Of a DNA stretch of 64,000 nt, positions 48,130-59,589 are shown in pieces. Origin of the DNA: Lampris incognitus (taxonomy: Eukaryota; Chordata; Actinopteri; Lampriformes; Lampridae); assembly GCF_029633865.1 (NCBI RefSeq), contig NC_079214.1:22512373-22576372 (forward strand), read 5' to 3'. A program made the position numbers and the translations under genes. Under the pieces are notes generated by a model, which saw only the letters and a list, made by a program, of their open reading frames with translations, was not told the origin of the DNA and searched no databases. The stretch's first letter is position 1. The number at the start of each line of letters is the position of its first letter.

Positions 48130-50330
48130 TTCTTGTTTTTTTTCTTGTCAAGTTGGGGAGCGTAGAGTATTGATCTATGTGCTGTCAGTTGGACTAAAAT
48201 TACATAAGTCTTTGTCCACACACCAACTGCAGATGACGGCCTAGTCAAAATAAATTGGACACAAGCAGTAAGTGACATGAATATGGAACATGCTCTTTGA
48301 TAGGTCATCCTCACATGTTGACCCCTACCATTTACCACCGAGTTCCTATGTAAGGCTAAAGCTGCACACTCTCTGCCATGTAGTGTTTTTCTCTAAAGTC
48401 CTAACCTTACTTGGAATCAGGAATTTAGAGACTTCTCAACCATGACAGTAATTTTGCGAGGGCAACAAAGTAGCCCACAGTTCTGTGATTTACATATCCT
48501 GAAGATTACAGACTCAAAGCTTGCTGCTAGATATGAGGTTCACCATAAATGGAACCAGGATTTCCACTGAAGTAAACAATAATTACAAGCCTTCCTGACG
48601 CAACCTATTATGGAGATGTATTAAGCTATTGTTGCTATTGGCTCGTAATAGCAGGTTAGGTGGTATATTCTCTCAGAGGTTATACTGGGCCTTATTAGAC
48701 CTAGCAGAACTTCTGGACACGCTGTTCTTACGGTATCTTTACAAAAACAGCCTCAAACGTTGACATATTTTCCGTTTAAACAGTAACAGGGTAGTTTGTT
48801 GATATTGCTAAGTATTATTTATTTGAAACTGTAGTAAGTATAGGTGCACTGTTTCCATCATTTTCTCTTGGTGCTTTTCACACAATAATAATGTCCTTGC
48901 AGAGGCACTGGTCTGGTTGTGCTCATAAAAACGGGTCCTTGTAAATCTGCTTACCGAATCCGGTGGTGGTGGTGATGTGTCCTCATTGTGTGGCAAAGCA
49001 ATCAAGTATTGAGAAAAGGCATGCACAGTTTGTTGGACTTGTGTCTTTAATCCACTATTTCAAACCTCTGTCAAACTGAGTAACACTCATATTCAGAAAT
49101 AGAGCACAGGTTTACACCATTTTCCCATCTGGAGGATCCAACCAAAGGTCACCATAAGAAGTGTTTAAACAATAAAATTTTAAGCATAATGAATAATAGA
49201 TGCGAGTTGAGCATCGGACCAAAAGGTACATGGTGTTCCTGTACATTACGTAATTATATAGATAAATGCATGACTACTTTGGACAGACACAATAACACTA
49301 TTCAGTTTTTAATCCGAGCACAGCGAGATGTTTCAGTTTGTTATCCGCGAGTCACTTATCACATTGCAAAGAAACAGTTATGCTTTTGTCCCTCTGCTTT
49401 CCTAAGAATGGTTTTTGTATGATAGTATTGTTCGCATTACTCACATCCAGCTGATCCTGTTAGCTGCAACCTGAAGATACCTTCTTTCGGCTAAGGAGAA
49501 GGAAAACCCACCAAACACATCCTATGTTGTCTTTCAAATTTGATGCGGCCGATAAAAATTATGGCAAAGTTTGATGTATCTGATTTATAACACGGGGTGT
49601 ATCAGTATATATAATGTGCTTAGTCATTCATCTCACTTTCATTCAAAACCCTCAAATCCCAATGTGATGTGGGTCTTTCCTTTGGAGAAAAAAAACAATT
49701 ATTTCAATCACTTACACTGTCATTTACAAGCAGTTCTACTGCAGGGGTGTAATTGGATGAGAGAGTGTGCCAGGCATTAGTGTTGAATCAAATTAGCTTA
49801 TTTAAGTGTTGTTATTATAATTACAGCTTTACTTAGACACAAGTTACATTCCTTGGTGCATTTACTTTATTTTAAATCAACATGTTTGAAGCAGAAGAGT
49901 TGGATAAACATTTTGTGCTGGAGGTTTGGCTGTTGCAAGGGGTATTGAATACATTTGGATAGTGAAATTCAACAGTGGTATCAGCAGTTCTTCAGTTTTT
50001 CATTGCTCAGTTTTCTTTCAAACTCCATATCACGACAAACCAGAGATTAGGAAACTAGCCCACAGCTTAACAGCTTGCTGAATGAAGACTATGTGGGATC
50101 AGCTCTGCTGTAAGTGTGAATGAGCTAGCTACATTAGTACATGGATCGGCATGCACCTCTTCTGCTTTTTACAGGAAACTGTGCTAGATATTAGTTGAAT
50201 ACAATGTCACACAGTCTAAGAGGGCTTTATACTCACACAATGGAAAACAGGTGTATACAGTAAATGAAAATGACAATAGACAACACCCAAAATTCAGATA
50301 AGAAAAAACTCCACAGATAATTAAAAAAAA
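48130..50330. other. Stretch without recognised features
   Basis: No gene or repeat supported. AT-rich, with short open frames only. Confidence 0.4.
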
Positions 50331-50334
50331 TCAT

Positions 50335-50770
50335 TGGGGTGTCCAGGTAGCGTGGCAGTCTATTCCGTTGCCTACCAACACAGAGATTGCCGGGTTGAAT
50401 CCCCGCGTTACCTCCGGCTTGGTGGGGGGTCCCTACAGACACAATTGGCCATGTCTGCAGGTGGGAAGCAGGATGTGGGTATGTGTCCTGGTCGCTGCAC
50501 TAGTGCCTCCTCTGCTCGGTCGGGGCACCTGTTCAGGGGGAAGGGGAAACAGGGGGGTATAGTGTGATTCTCCCACATGCTACGTCCCCCTGGTAAAACT
50601 CCTCACTGTCAGGTGAAAAGAAGTGGCTGGCAACACCACATGTATCAGAGGAAGCATGTGGTAGTCTGCAGCCCTCCCCGGATCGGCAGAGCAGCAACCA
50701 GGGCTGCTCGGAAGAGTGGGGGTAATTACCCGGATACAATTGGGGAGAAAAAGGGGGGGAAAGTAAAAAA
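50335..50770 (+). mobile_element. tRNA-derived SINE, type 2
   Basis: Head GGTAGCGTGGCAGTCTATTC at 50346, B-box-like GGGTTGAATCCCC near 50391, body CCTACAGACACAATTGGCC, CTCCTCACTGTCAGGTGAAA and the end ACAATTGGGGAGAAAAAGG. Similar flanks (AAATCATTGG before, AAATCACTGG after) indicate a target duplication. Confidence 0.88.
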
Positions 50771-50998
50771 AAAAAAATCACTGGAAAAAAATGGAGAAAG
50801 AGGAAGAGCATCAAAGGAGGGATCAGGGAGTCCTCTTTCAGGACAGATAGACATGAAATATGTGCAGAGTGGGACAGGTAGTCAATACGGTACCAGATTT
50901 AAGGAAGACAAATTATAAAAAAGCACTCAACAACCACAGTTGATGATAACAAACCAAAGCAAAAGGCAAAATGGACACTGGGACAGCACTGTGTGAAT

Positions 50999-51100
50999 TT
51001 TATGTATTTGTACAAGAATTTAGATATTTCACAAGCTCCATTGACAGCTGACATTAATCCAGATTGTTTCTGAGGGAGCCTGACATCCTGAAATCCAGGC
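50999..51100. repeat. Dispersed 100 bp repeat, copy 1
   Basis: Roughly three quarters identical to 61167-61268, same orientation, sharing TTTCACA.GCTCCATT, CTGACATTAAT and AAATCCAGG. On the minus strand both copies read open with similar residues (QKQS.LMS.VNGACE). Family unknown. Confidence 0.55.
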
Positions 51101-51460
51101 ATGTCATCCCAAGCATCGCCACAGATTAGCACCGTCCCATGAAGCAACACTAACTTTTAGCATTACAGAGGGAAAAGAAAGCAATAGAGGCCTCATTCAT
51201 GCAGTGGTCCGACCCAGAAACATCAATTACACAGACACAAAAAGTGCAGAGGGAGAATGATTTGCAGCTAGAGCCATCACAAATGGAGAAGCAGCAGTAA
51301 TAAATGAAAGACAAAACTAAAGGTAGATGTGAGTCTCCAGCAAAGCCGGAGCTAGTCCAGGCACACAGCAGGCAGGCTTATATGCTCACTGCAAACATGC
51401 AGATGGGTAGTGAGCGGCCTAACCCTAAAGGAAAACTCTGGTATTTTTTAACATAAGCCC

Positions 51461-52052
51461 TATTTTCCTTCAAACCAAGGGATGGATAGCTGTGTTCTTT
51501 AAACTGATTCAGTATTGTGCAAGCTAGTGTCAGATGACTGCACACTAAACTGCAATGCAATCCTTTGGGGCAATAGCGCTCACCAAATACCATCTACTTA
51601 AAGAGCTCTTTATTGCAGTACCAGGCTCAGAATTTTATGAGAAGAGTCCAAAGAGCCATAGCCATGATATCAGTTCTGTATTTAGATATCAATCCATTTC
51701 TAACCCAGAGCAGAGGTCTCGCTCTGTAACCCTGCAAGCAGTGCGCTGTTGCAGAAGGAAACGTGATAGAGTTATATAGAAATGCAAAAAAGGAAAATGC
51801 GGGGAAAAGTCCACCTTTGCAGTGACTGAGTATACTGGGATTGTCTTTTCATAATGGAAAGTGTTTTCAGACACTTATCAAAACGGTCTGACCCTGTTAG
51901 TGCCAAAAAAAGAGCTTTCATTAGACATTATTGGCTTGAAGGATTCCATTGCAGTTTGGTGTACAGTAGTGGGCTGATGCTAGCACGCTCAGCACTGAAT
52001 CAATTTAAAAAGTTCTGCTATCCATCGCTTGGTTTGTCTCCTAAATTTTGGA
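51461..52052. mobile_element. MITE with about 130 bp inverted arms, right end cut
   Basis: Left arm about 51461-51600 (CAAACCAAGGGATGGATAGC, then ACTGATTCAGTATTGTGC) and right arm about 51915-52052 (GCACTCAGCACTGAATCAAT-like, GCTATCCATCGCTTGGTTTG) form inverted repeats. The Gypsy fossil begins at 52053, directly at the right arm, and the MITE's outer right end is not seen beyond the fossil. Confidence 0.6.
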
Positions 52053-55000
52053 TGTAGCCGGGTGGGGATTGAGTTCTAAAGTAAAAAACCACCAGAGGGC
52101 GCTGTGCCTTGTGGAGCCCCCCCAGCGCGAGCTAGAACAGCGGAGATTAAACCGGAAGTTCCGGGTTTTTTTGTTCCCTTCCTCAAGTACGCTGGAGTGA
52201 TCGGCTGTGTTTCTAAGAGCTTGTAAAAGAGATTTATTGTTAGAGCGTTTCCATGTGTAACGGATAGCCAAGCAGAGTTAGGCATCCATCACACCATGTG
52301 GGGGAGGACCATATAAAACGCTATACTTGGAGGACCCTGCAGTTGTTTTTTGTGCAGTTACTTTATTTGCTTATGTTCTTTCATTTGATTAGGCACTTGT
52401 ATGCTAGGTAGTTTCCACTGGCTAGCTGTACAAGAGATTAGGCATTTTATAGGCTAAGACCCTGAGATTTATGTTGAGCAGTATCATTGTTGAAACTAAA
52501 TTTATTAATGTCATTTTTCTAAATCATAAAATTGATCGGAATAAAGAACGCTGTTTTTTATGTTGTCTTGGGATATTTAATTTTACCAGGCTGCATATTT
52601 TGGTACCAGGAGTGGGGTTTAATTTTTTGGAGTTTCCTGATAGTTTGAGAATTAGCTAGATAGGCTAGGGTTTTTTTTTTAGCACATAAACAACTGCAGT
52701 GGTCGTGTGTTGATGAGGATCCCAGACCGTGAGACCTTCCTGGAGTTGCGGTGGAGAACCAGTGACCAGATTTCGGCGATCCAGGCAGCACTGAGAACGT
52801 GGAGGAGGAAGACCTATCACCTCTACTCAAGTCTACAGACTGTCAAGGGACTGAGTTGAGCTAAGAGACGTTTCACCATGTCAGAAGCAGGTAACGACGC
52901 CTGGGCAGAAGAGGAGGAGGTAGAAGAGACTAAGATAGCTGCGGTGAAACAGTGGGAAGTCCCCAGTACCGTAAAGGATTTGAGGTGCTTCCTAGGCTTC
53001 TGTAGTTATTATCGGAAGTTCATAGAGGGGTTTTCTCAGCTGGCAGGGCCCCTACATGATGTGGTCAATTCGTGTCTCAGGAGCACCAGTCCATCCCGGT
53101 CTAAACAGCTGTTTGGAAGTTTATGGACCACAGAGTGCCAGGAAGCTTTTGAATTACTGAAAGAGAAGCTCACCTGTGCTCCGCTTTTAGGTTATGCTGA
53201 TGTCTCTCTTCCTTTCACTGTTGAGACAGATGCCAGTAGTTTAGGATTAGGCGCAGTCCTATATCAGCAGCAGGGTGAGAAGAAAAGAGTGATAGCTTAT
53301 GCCAGTAGGAGACTGCGTAATGCTGAGAAAAATTACAGAAACTACAGCAGTATGAAATTGGAACTGCTCGCCCTTAAGTGGGCCGTTTCCGAGAAGTTCA
53401 GGGGTTACCTGTTAGGTTCTAAGTTCACAGTCATAACGGACAACAACCCCTTATGCCACCTGAATCCTGCGAGGTTAGGAGCCGTTGAATAACGCTGGGT
53501 GGCTCAGTTAGCGATTTTTGACTTTGAGGTCAAATACCGCTTAGGTCGCTGTAACACCGCTGCTGATGCCCTGTCTAGGCAGCCGTTAGCAGGGGAGCCC
53601 CAGCCAGATGTAGACGACCTAGAGTATGATGATTGCATAGCTATTTGCAATTTTAGGAAGGGAACAGCTCTAGGCCCAGAGTTAGGGACTGCAGGGGCCA
53701 AGTGTTGTAGCATAAGACAGGTTCGAGCCTCAGAGGCCGAACAGGGTACTGACGGGAGGGATGAACAGGGTAATACCCCTACCTTGCCCGGGTACTCCAA
53801 GGAAGAGCTACAGCAGTTCCAGAGCACAGATCCCACACTCAGTACATTTAGACAGTTCTGGGACAGGAAAGAAAAGCCCGCCTATTGGGAGAGAACCAGG
53901 TTAGCCAAGCCTGTGGTGTCCTTACTTAGACAGTGGTGCCGGATCAAGGAGATAGATGGCTTACTCTATCGTGTGGTGGATGATGCTCATGTGGGCGAAT
54001 GTCGTCAACTACTGTTACCTACCTGTTTAAAAGAACCAGTCCTGGAGAGCGTGCATGATCACATGGGGCATCAGGTAATAGAAAGAACACAGAACCTTCT
54101 GAAACAGAGATGTTTCTGGGCGGGGATGTATGACGACGTAGAGCAGTGGGTTAAGAACTGTCAGAGATGTGTCCTCACTAAGATGCCACAGCCCAAGATA
54201 CACGCCCTTAGAGAGTCATTTATAGCCACACGACCCCTGGAGGTAGTTGCCGTAGACTTCACCATCTTAGAACCTTCCTCAGATGGTCGAGAGAATGTTT
54301 TAGTGGTGACAGATGTGTTCACGAAGTTCACTCAAGCGTACCCCACTCGTGATCAGAGAGCAGACACCACAGCCAAGATTCTCCTCAGAGAGTGGTTCAT
54401 GGGGTATGGTGTGCCTGAGAGATTGCATCAGATCAGGGGAGAAATTTTGAGAGTGAAGTAATTACAGAGTTGTGCAAACTGTACGGTGTAAAGAAAACCC
54501 GCACAACACCTCATCACACCCAAGGGAATGCGCAATGTGAGCGATACAACAGAACTCTGCATGATTTATTGCGTACTCTACCGGCAGAGAAAAAACGCCG
54601 TTGGCCTAAGCACTTAGCAGAGGTAGTCCATGCCTACAATGTGACACCTCATTCGACTACTGGCTATACGCCGTACTATCTACTTTTCAGGGTCCATCCG
54701 CACCTCACAGTAGATGCTCTGTTAGGGCAGGAGCAAGTGCATGATCAGAAACATGATTGGTTAGTGGTGCATCGAGAGCGGTTGAATGAAGCACATGCTA
54801 GAGCAAAGGAGTATGCTGAATAGAAGGCAGCAGAAAGGATCGAGCTAGACAAACACAAGGTGTACTGTCCCCCAATTGAGGTCGGTCAGTTGGTGTATCT
54901 TCGTCACAGACCACAGGGCAGGAATAAGATACAAGATGCATGGAGTCCTAATGTTCATAGAGCGGTGGAGATCCAAGGTACTACGCATGCTGTGGAGCCT

Positions 55001-56115
55001 ATGGAGGGTGGTCCGGTTAAGAGGGTCCATAGAGCGGATCTTAGACCATGTGTAGGTCCTGTGCCTGCCCCCAGGAGGGAGAGCCCTCGTGCCCCTGTCG
55101 TGACACCTGTTCAGGCTCCTTCTGAGGCTGTCCCGGTCTACACAGACCCTGAGTATGTAGTTCTGGAAGAAGTCACTTGTCCAAGCTTGGGTCAGGGGAT
55201 AAGTAGAGAGAGAGATGAGATTACTGAGATTACTGATGCTCAGGACAGAGGGGACACAGTGTCTAGATATGGTCCTGAGCCGGTGGAGGTAGAACCTTCT
55301 GGTAGGGAAACAGAGTTAGAGACACCTGTTTCTATGACTGATGTACGGGCACCTGTCCCTGCACCACGTAGAACTCTGAGAGCTAATGCAGGGGTACATT
55401 CAAACCCTCACCATGTCCCTAGGTCAACATGTAATTCGATTTCACTCAGTCCTGATGTGCTGCCCCCGTTGCTAACGAGTATGGGTGCTGTATTCTTCAG
55501 GGAAGCAGTGAAGGAAGTGAAAGCTACGAATTAAGTCACTGAGGACGTTGACTTTTTAGCAGGGGAGTATGTAGCCGGGTGGGGATTGATTTTTAAAGTA
55601 AAAAACCACCAGAGGGCGCTGTGCCTTGTGGAGCGCCCCCAGCGCGAGCTAGAACAGTGGAGATTAAACCGGAAGTTCCGGGTTTTTTTGTTCCCTTCCT
55701 CAAGTACGCTGGAGTGATCGGCTGAGTTTCTAAGAGCTTGTAAAAGAGATTTTTTGTTAGAGCGCTTCCATGTGTAACGGATAGCCAAGCAGAGTTAGGC
55801 ATCCATCACACCATGTGGGGGAGGACCATGTAAAACGCTATACTTGGAGGACCCTGCAGTTGTTTATTGTGCAGTTATTTTATTTGCTTATTTTCTTTCA
55901 TTTGATTAGGCACTTGTATGCTAGGTAGTTTCCACCGGCTAGCTGCACAAGAGATTAGGCATTTTATAGGCTAAGACCCTGAGATTTATGTTGAGCAGTA
56001 TCATTGTTGAAACTCTAAATTTATTAATGTCATTTTTCTAAATCATAAAATTGATCGGAATAAAGAACGCTGTTTTTTTATGTTGTCTTGGGATATTCAA
56101 TTTTACCAGGCTGCA
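52053..56115 (+). mobile_element. Ty3/Gypsy retrotransposon fossil with two LTRs
   Basis: 5' LTR 52053-52595 and 3' LTR 55570-56115, both from TGTAGCCGGG to CTGCA, with about 15 substitutions and two small indels between them (about 97% identical), hence a fairly recent insertion. A primer-binding-like TGGTACCAGGAGTGGG is at 52601 and a purine-rich AGCAGGGGAG tract lies just before the 3' LTR. Internal parts seen: end of reverse transcriptase and RNase H (about 52950-53600), then integrase with a zinc-binding H2C2 region and core (about 53990-54700) and a Pro-rich C-terminal region to 55534. No gag or protease was recognised, so the internal region is short for the family. The copy is broken, with a few breaks. 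No matching target duplication was found at its ends. Confidence 0.85.
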
Positions 56116-56119
56116 TATA

Positions 56120-57316
56120 CACTACCGTTCAAAAGTTTGGGATCACCCAAACAATTTCGTGTTTTCCATGAAAAGTCACACTTATTCACCACCATATGTT
56201 GTGAAATGAATAGAAAATAGAGTCAAGACATTGACAAGGTTAGAAATAATGATTTTTATTTGAAATAAGATTTTTTTTACATCAAACTTTGCTTTCGTTA
56301 AAGAATCCTCCATTTGCAGCAATTACAGCATTGCAGACCTTTGGCATTCTAGCTGTTAATTTGTTGAGGTAATCTGGAGAAATTGCACCCCACGCTTCCA
56401 GAAGCAGCTCCCACAAGTTGGATTGGTTGGATGGGCACTTCTTTGAGCAGATTGAGTTTCTGGAGCATCACATTTGTGGGGTCAATTAAACGCTCAAAAT
56501 GGCCAGAAAAAGAGAACTTTCATCTGAAACTCGACAGTCTATTCTTGTTCTTAGAAATGAAGGCTATTCCATGCGAGAAATTGCTAAGAAATTGAAGATT
56601 TCCTACACCGGTGTGTACTACTCCCTTCAGAGGACAGCACAAACAGGCTCTAACAGGTACTATTTAATGAAGATGCCAGTTGGGGACCTGTGAGGCGTCT
56701 GTTTCTCAAACTAGAGACTCTAATGTACTTATCTTCTTGCTCAGTTGTGCAACGCGGCCTCCCACTTCTTTTTCTACTCTGGTTAGAGCCTGTTTGTGCT
56801 GTCCTCTGAAGGGAGTAGTACACACCGGTGTAGGAAATCTTCAATTTCTTAGCAATTTCTCGCATGGAATAGCCTTCATTTCTAAGAACAAGAATAGACT
56901 GTCGAGTTTCAGATGAAAGTTCTCTTTTTCTGGCCATTTTGAGCGTTTAATTGACCCCACAAATGTGATGCTCCAGAAACTCAATCTGCTCAAAGAAGTG
57001 CCCATCCAACCAATCCAACTTGTGGGAGCTGCTTCTGGAAGCGTGGGGTGCAATTTCTCCAGATTACCTCAACAAATTAACAGCTAGAATGCCAAAGGTC
57101 TGCAATGCTGTAATTGCTGCAAATGGAGGATTCTTTGACGAAAGCAAAGTTTGATGTAAAAAAAATCTTATTTCAAATACAAATCATTATTTCTAACCTT
57201 GTCAATGTCTTGACTCTATTTTCTATTCATTTCACAACATATGGTGGTGAATAAGTGTGACTTTTCATGGAAAACACGAAATTGTTTGGGTGATCCCAAA
57301 CTTTTGAACGGTAGTG
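56120..57316. mobile_element. Tc1 derivative, giant palindrome
   Basis: Ends CACTACCGTTCAAAAGTTTG and its reverse complement, each next to TA (56118-56119, 57317-57318). Left arm 56120-56654 and right arm 56782-57316 are each 535 bp and nearly identical inverted copies; the spacer is 127 bp. Each arm holds the start of a Tc1-type transposase, MARKRELSSETRQSILVLRN with a helix-turn-helix (MREIAKKLKISYTGVYYSLQ). The minus-strand frame continues through the spacer to RLTGPQLASSLNS. So it is a rearranged element made from two inverted copies of one transposon end, non-autonomous but with both termini. Inserted next to the 3' LTR of the Gypsy fossil. Confidence 0.88.
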
Positions 57317-57319
57317 TAG

Positions 57320-57697
57320 CTTAGATTAGTTTTTTTCTTTAAAGCCTCCTTCCTGGGAGGGTCTCAGTCTAAATCCAAGGTCAGGACAGGCTTTCTAGCT
57401 CTAACTTCTACACTGTAGGTGCTGCCAGTTCAGCACAGTTTAGGTTTTCATTTTCTTTCCCAACAGAGATTTGATGCTTTTGCCATTTTTTGTCTGTCTG
57501 TTTTTATGTATCTACCCACCAAAGTGTTTTCACCACCACTCATGAGAAAGTGTGGAAGCAAAAAGACTTAATGCTTAATTGGAGCATGGGACAAAAATTA
57601 TCTAATCCTTATTCACGATATTTAAAGAGATGCTATAAGGATATGGCCAATTACACAACTCCACAATATACTGTTCAATCACTATGGAGCTGACACG
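57320..57697. other. No recognised feature
   Basis: Short AT-rich stretch between the Tc1 palindrome and the TG...CA unit. Nothing supported. Confidence 0.4.
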
Positions 57698-57701
57698 TTA
57701 T

Positions 57702-57857
57702 TGTAGCGAATTCGGGGGACAACGCAACCACAGAAACTGCCGCGGCCGGGAAGCGAACCCGTATCGCCCGCACCGCAGGAGACATCGCTAACCACTCGAC
57801 AAAGGGTCAGACCCGCCAGTCAGCAGCCAGCGTGTCTACTTATCCATGCACGTTACA
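57702..57857 (-). mobile_element. TG...CA unit with internal tRNA-like promoter, copy 2
   Basis: A 156 bp unit, reverse orientation relative to 29364-29513, closely matching over its whole length. Minus-strand start TGTAACGTGCATGGATAAGT and end CCGAATTCGCTACA. Exact 4 bp duplications TTAT at 57698-57701 and 57858-57861. The tRNA-like core reads GAGTGGTTAGCGATGTCTCC and GGGTTCGCTTCCCGG. Both copies end at the same bases, so the ends are real. Confidence 0.78.
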
Positions 57858-57861
57858 TTAT

Positions 57862-58860
57862 ATTTCAGTATCTGATATATTCTCTGTACCATTGCACTTT
57901 ACCTCTTATTTAGCCTATATATAGTCAATCCTTGTGTAAAATTCAACTTGACTTGACTTGACTATATATCTGAAGATTGTTGTGTTGTTATTCTATGTTA
58001 AATACACTGAGAGAGCCATGAAACCAGAGTCAAATTCCATGTGTGTGCAAACCTACATGGCCAATAAACATGATTCTGTTTCTGATTCTGATGTTGAGTC
58101 GATCTGAGAAAGCATGCTTACAGGATAGGATAGGAGATGGAGATGGGAGTGGTAAATTACTTTTTTGATGACATTCACCAGTGACATGATGCTGTGGTAC
58201 AATACACTTAGAAAATTTAACCCAGCAAGATATTGAGCTCAAAATAGCTGGTAATGATTTCTTTGTTTTTATGTAACCATTAATTGAAAGGTTATCAGTC
58301 AAACTGGGCCTCAAGGCGCAGGTCTGAGGTACATTTTGATTTAATAGTGTAGCCAAAGCTCTGTTAGTTTGTTGTTATTCATCAGCAATAAGCACACTAG
58401 TGAATAAAAAAATAGGCATTGGCAGACCTGCATGATGCTTCTGTCCAAATTTCTTTGCTTGGTTGGGGTTATTCCCGAGTCTTTGGTTTATTCCAGTATT
58501 CATTGTGCTACTGTGAGAGGCTGGATGGCAGTAATGAAATTTGAATGGCAGCATGCCAAGATGCTGGATTCCTAAGACTGTGATCGTCAGATAGCTAAAA
58601 ATGAAGTCATTATTATCATAAATTGAAGCTGGAAGAGAGAAAGGCACTGGCTTAAGATTTGCTGGTCCAAAGTATTCATCAGATGTCTTTATACATGCTC
58701 AATATTCCAGGTAAGGAAATCACAGAAAGTTGAATCAGTTCATCTGGACATATTCATCAGATGAAATATCTGTGCTCATGTAACAACCAACGTAAAATCA
58801 GTAGCATTTGTAGCTTACTCATAGCAGCTCTGTTTACCTGTTTTTTTTTTTTGTGTGCCA
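57862..58860. other. No recognised gene or repeat
   Basis: AT-rich sequence. Two short ACTTGACTTGAC repeats near 57948. Nothing else supported. Confidence 0.4.
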
Positions 58861-58867
58861 ATAGGTG

Positions 58868-59043
58868 GTGTATGTGTGTGTGTGTGTGTGTGTGTGGTGG
58901 GGGGGGGGGGGCTTGATGGCCTGGAGGCCTGTCCAGGGTGTCTCCCTGCCTGCTACCCAATGACTGCTGGAACAGGCTCCAGCATCCCCACAACCCTGAG
59001 AGCAGGATAAGTGGTTCAGACAATGGATGGATGGATGGATGGA
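58868..59043 (+). mobile_element. (TG)n and SINE tail fragment
   Basis: A (TG)n tract (58868-58896) and G-run precede GATGGCCTGGAGGCCTGTCC, GGCTCCAGCATCCCCACAAC, GGATAAGTGGTTCAGACAAT and (GGAT)n, which is the 3' half of the SINE family at 198-513 in plus orientation. Confidence 0.65.
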
Positions 59044-59121
59044 GGTGGGTTTTACCACATCAGCGAGGTTCTGACCATGCTGGGTAAACTGCCACTCACT
59101 AAGAAGTACTTTTAACCACGG

Positions 59122-59568
59122 GCATCCGGGTAGCGTAGCGGTCTATTTCGTTGCCTATTAACACGGGGATTGCCGGTTCAAATCTCCACGTTATCGAATT
59201 CCCGTGTTACCTCCGGCTTGGGCTGGCGTCCCTACAGACAAAATTTGCCGTGTCTGCGGGTGGGAAGCCCAATGTGGGTATGTGTCCTGGTCACTGCACT
59301 AGCGCCTCCTCTGGTCGGTCAGGGCGCCTGTTTGGGGGGGACTGGGGGGAATAGCGTGATCCTTCAACATGCTACATCCCCCTGGTGAAACTCCTCACTG
59401 TCAGGTGAAAAGAAGTGGCTGGTGACTCCACATGTATCGGAGGAGACATATGGTAGTCTGTAGCCCTCCTCAGATCGGCAGAGGGGGTGGAGCAGTGACC
59501 GGACGGCTTGGAGAGCGGGGTGATTAGCCAGGTGCAACTGGGGCAAAAAAGGGGGGGGGACTTTTTTT
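59122..59568 (+). mobile_element. tRNA-derived SINE, type 2
   Basis: Head GGTAGCGTAGCGGTCTATTT near 59130, B-box-like GGTTCAAATCTCC near 59175 (with a short duplicated insertion after it), body CCTACAGACAAAATTTGCC, CTCCTCACTGTCAGGTGAAA, end CAACTGGGGCAAAAAAGG. Target duplication CTTTTAAC on both sides (about 59108 and 59579). Confidence 0.85.
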
Positions 59569-59589
59569 TTTTTAAATGCTTTTAACGAA

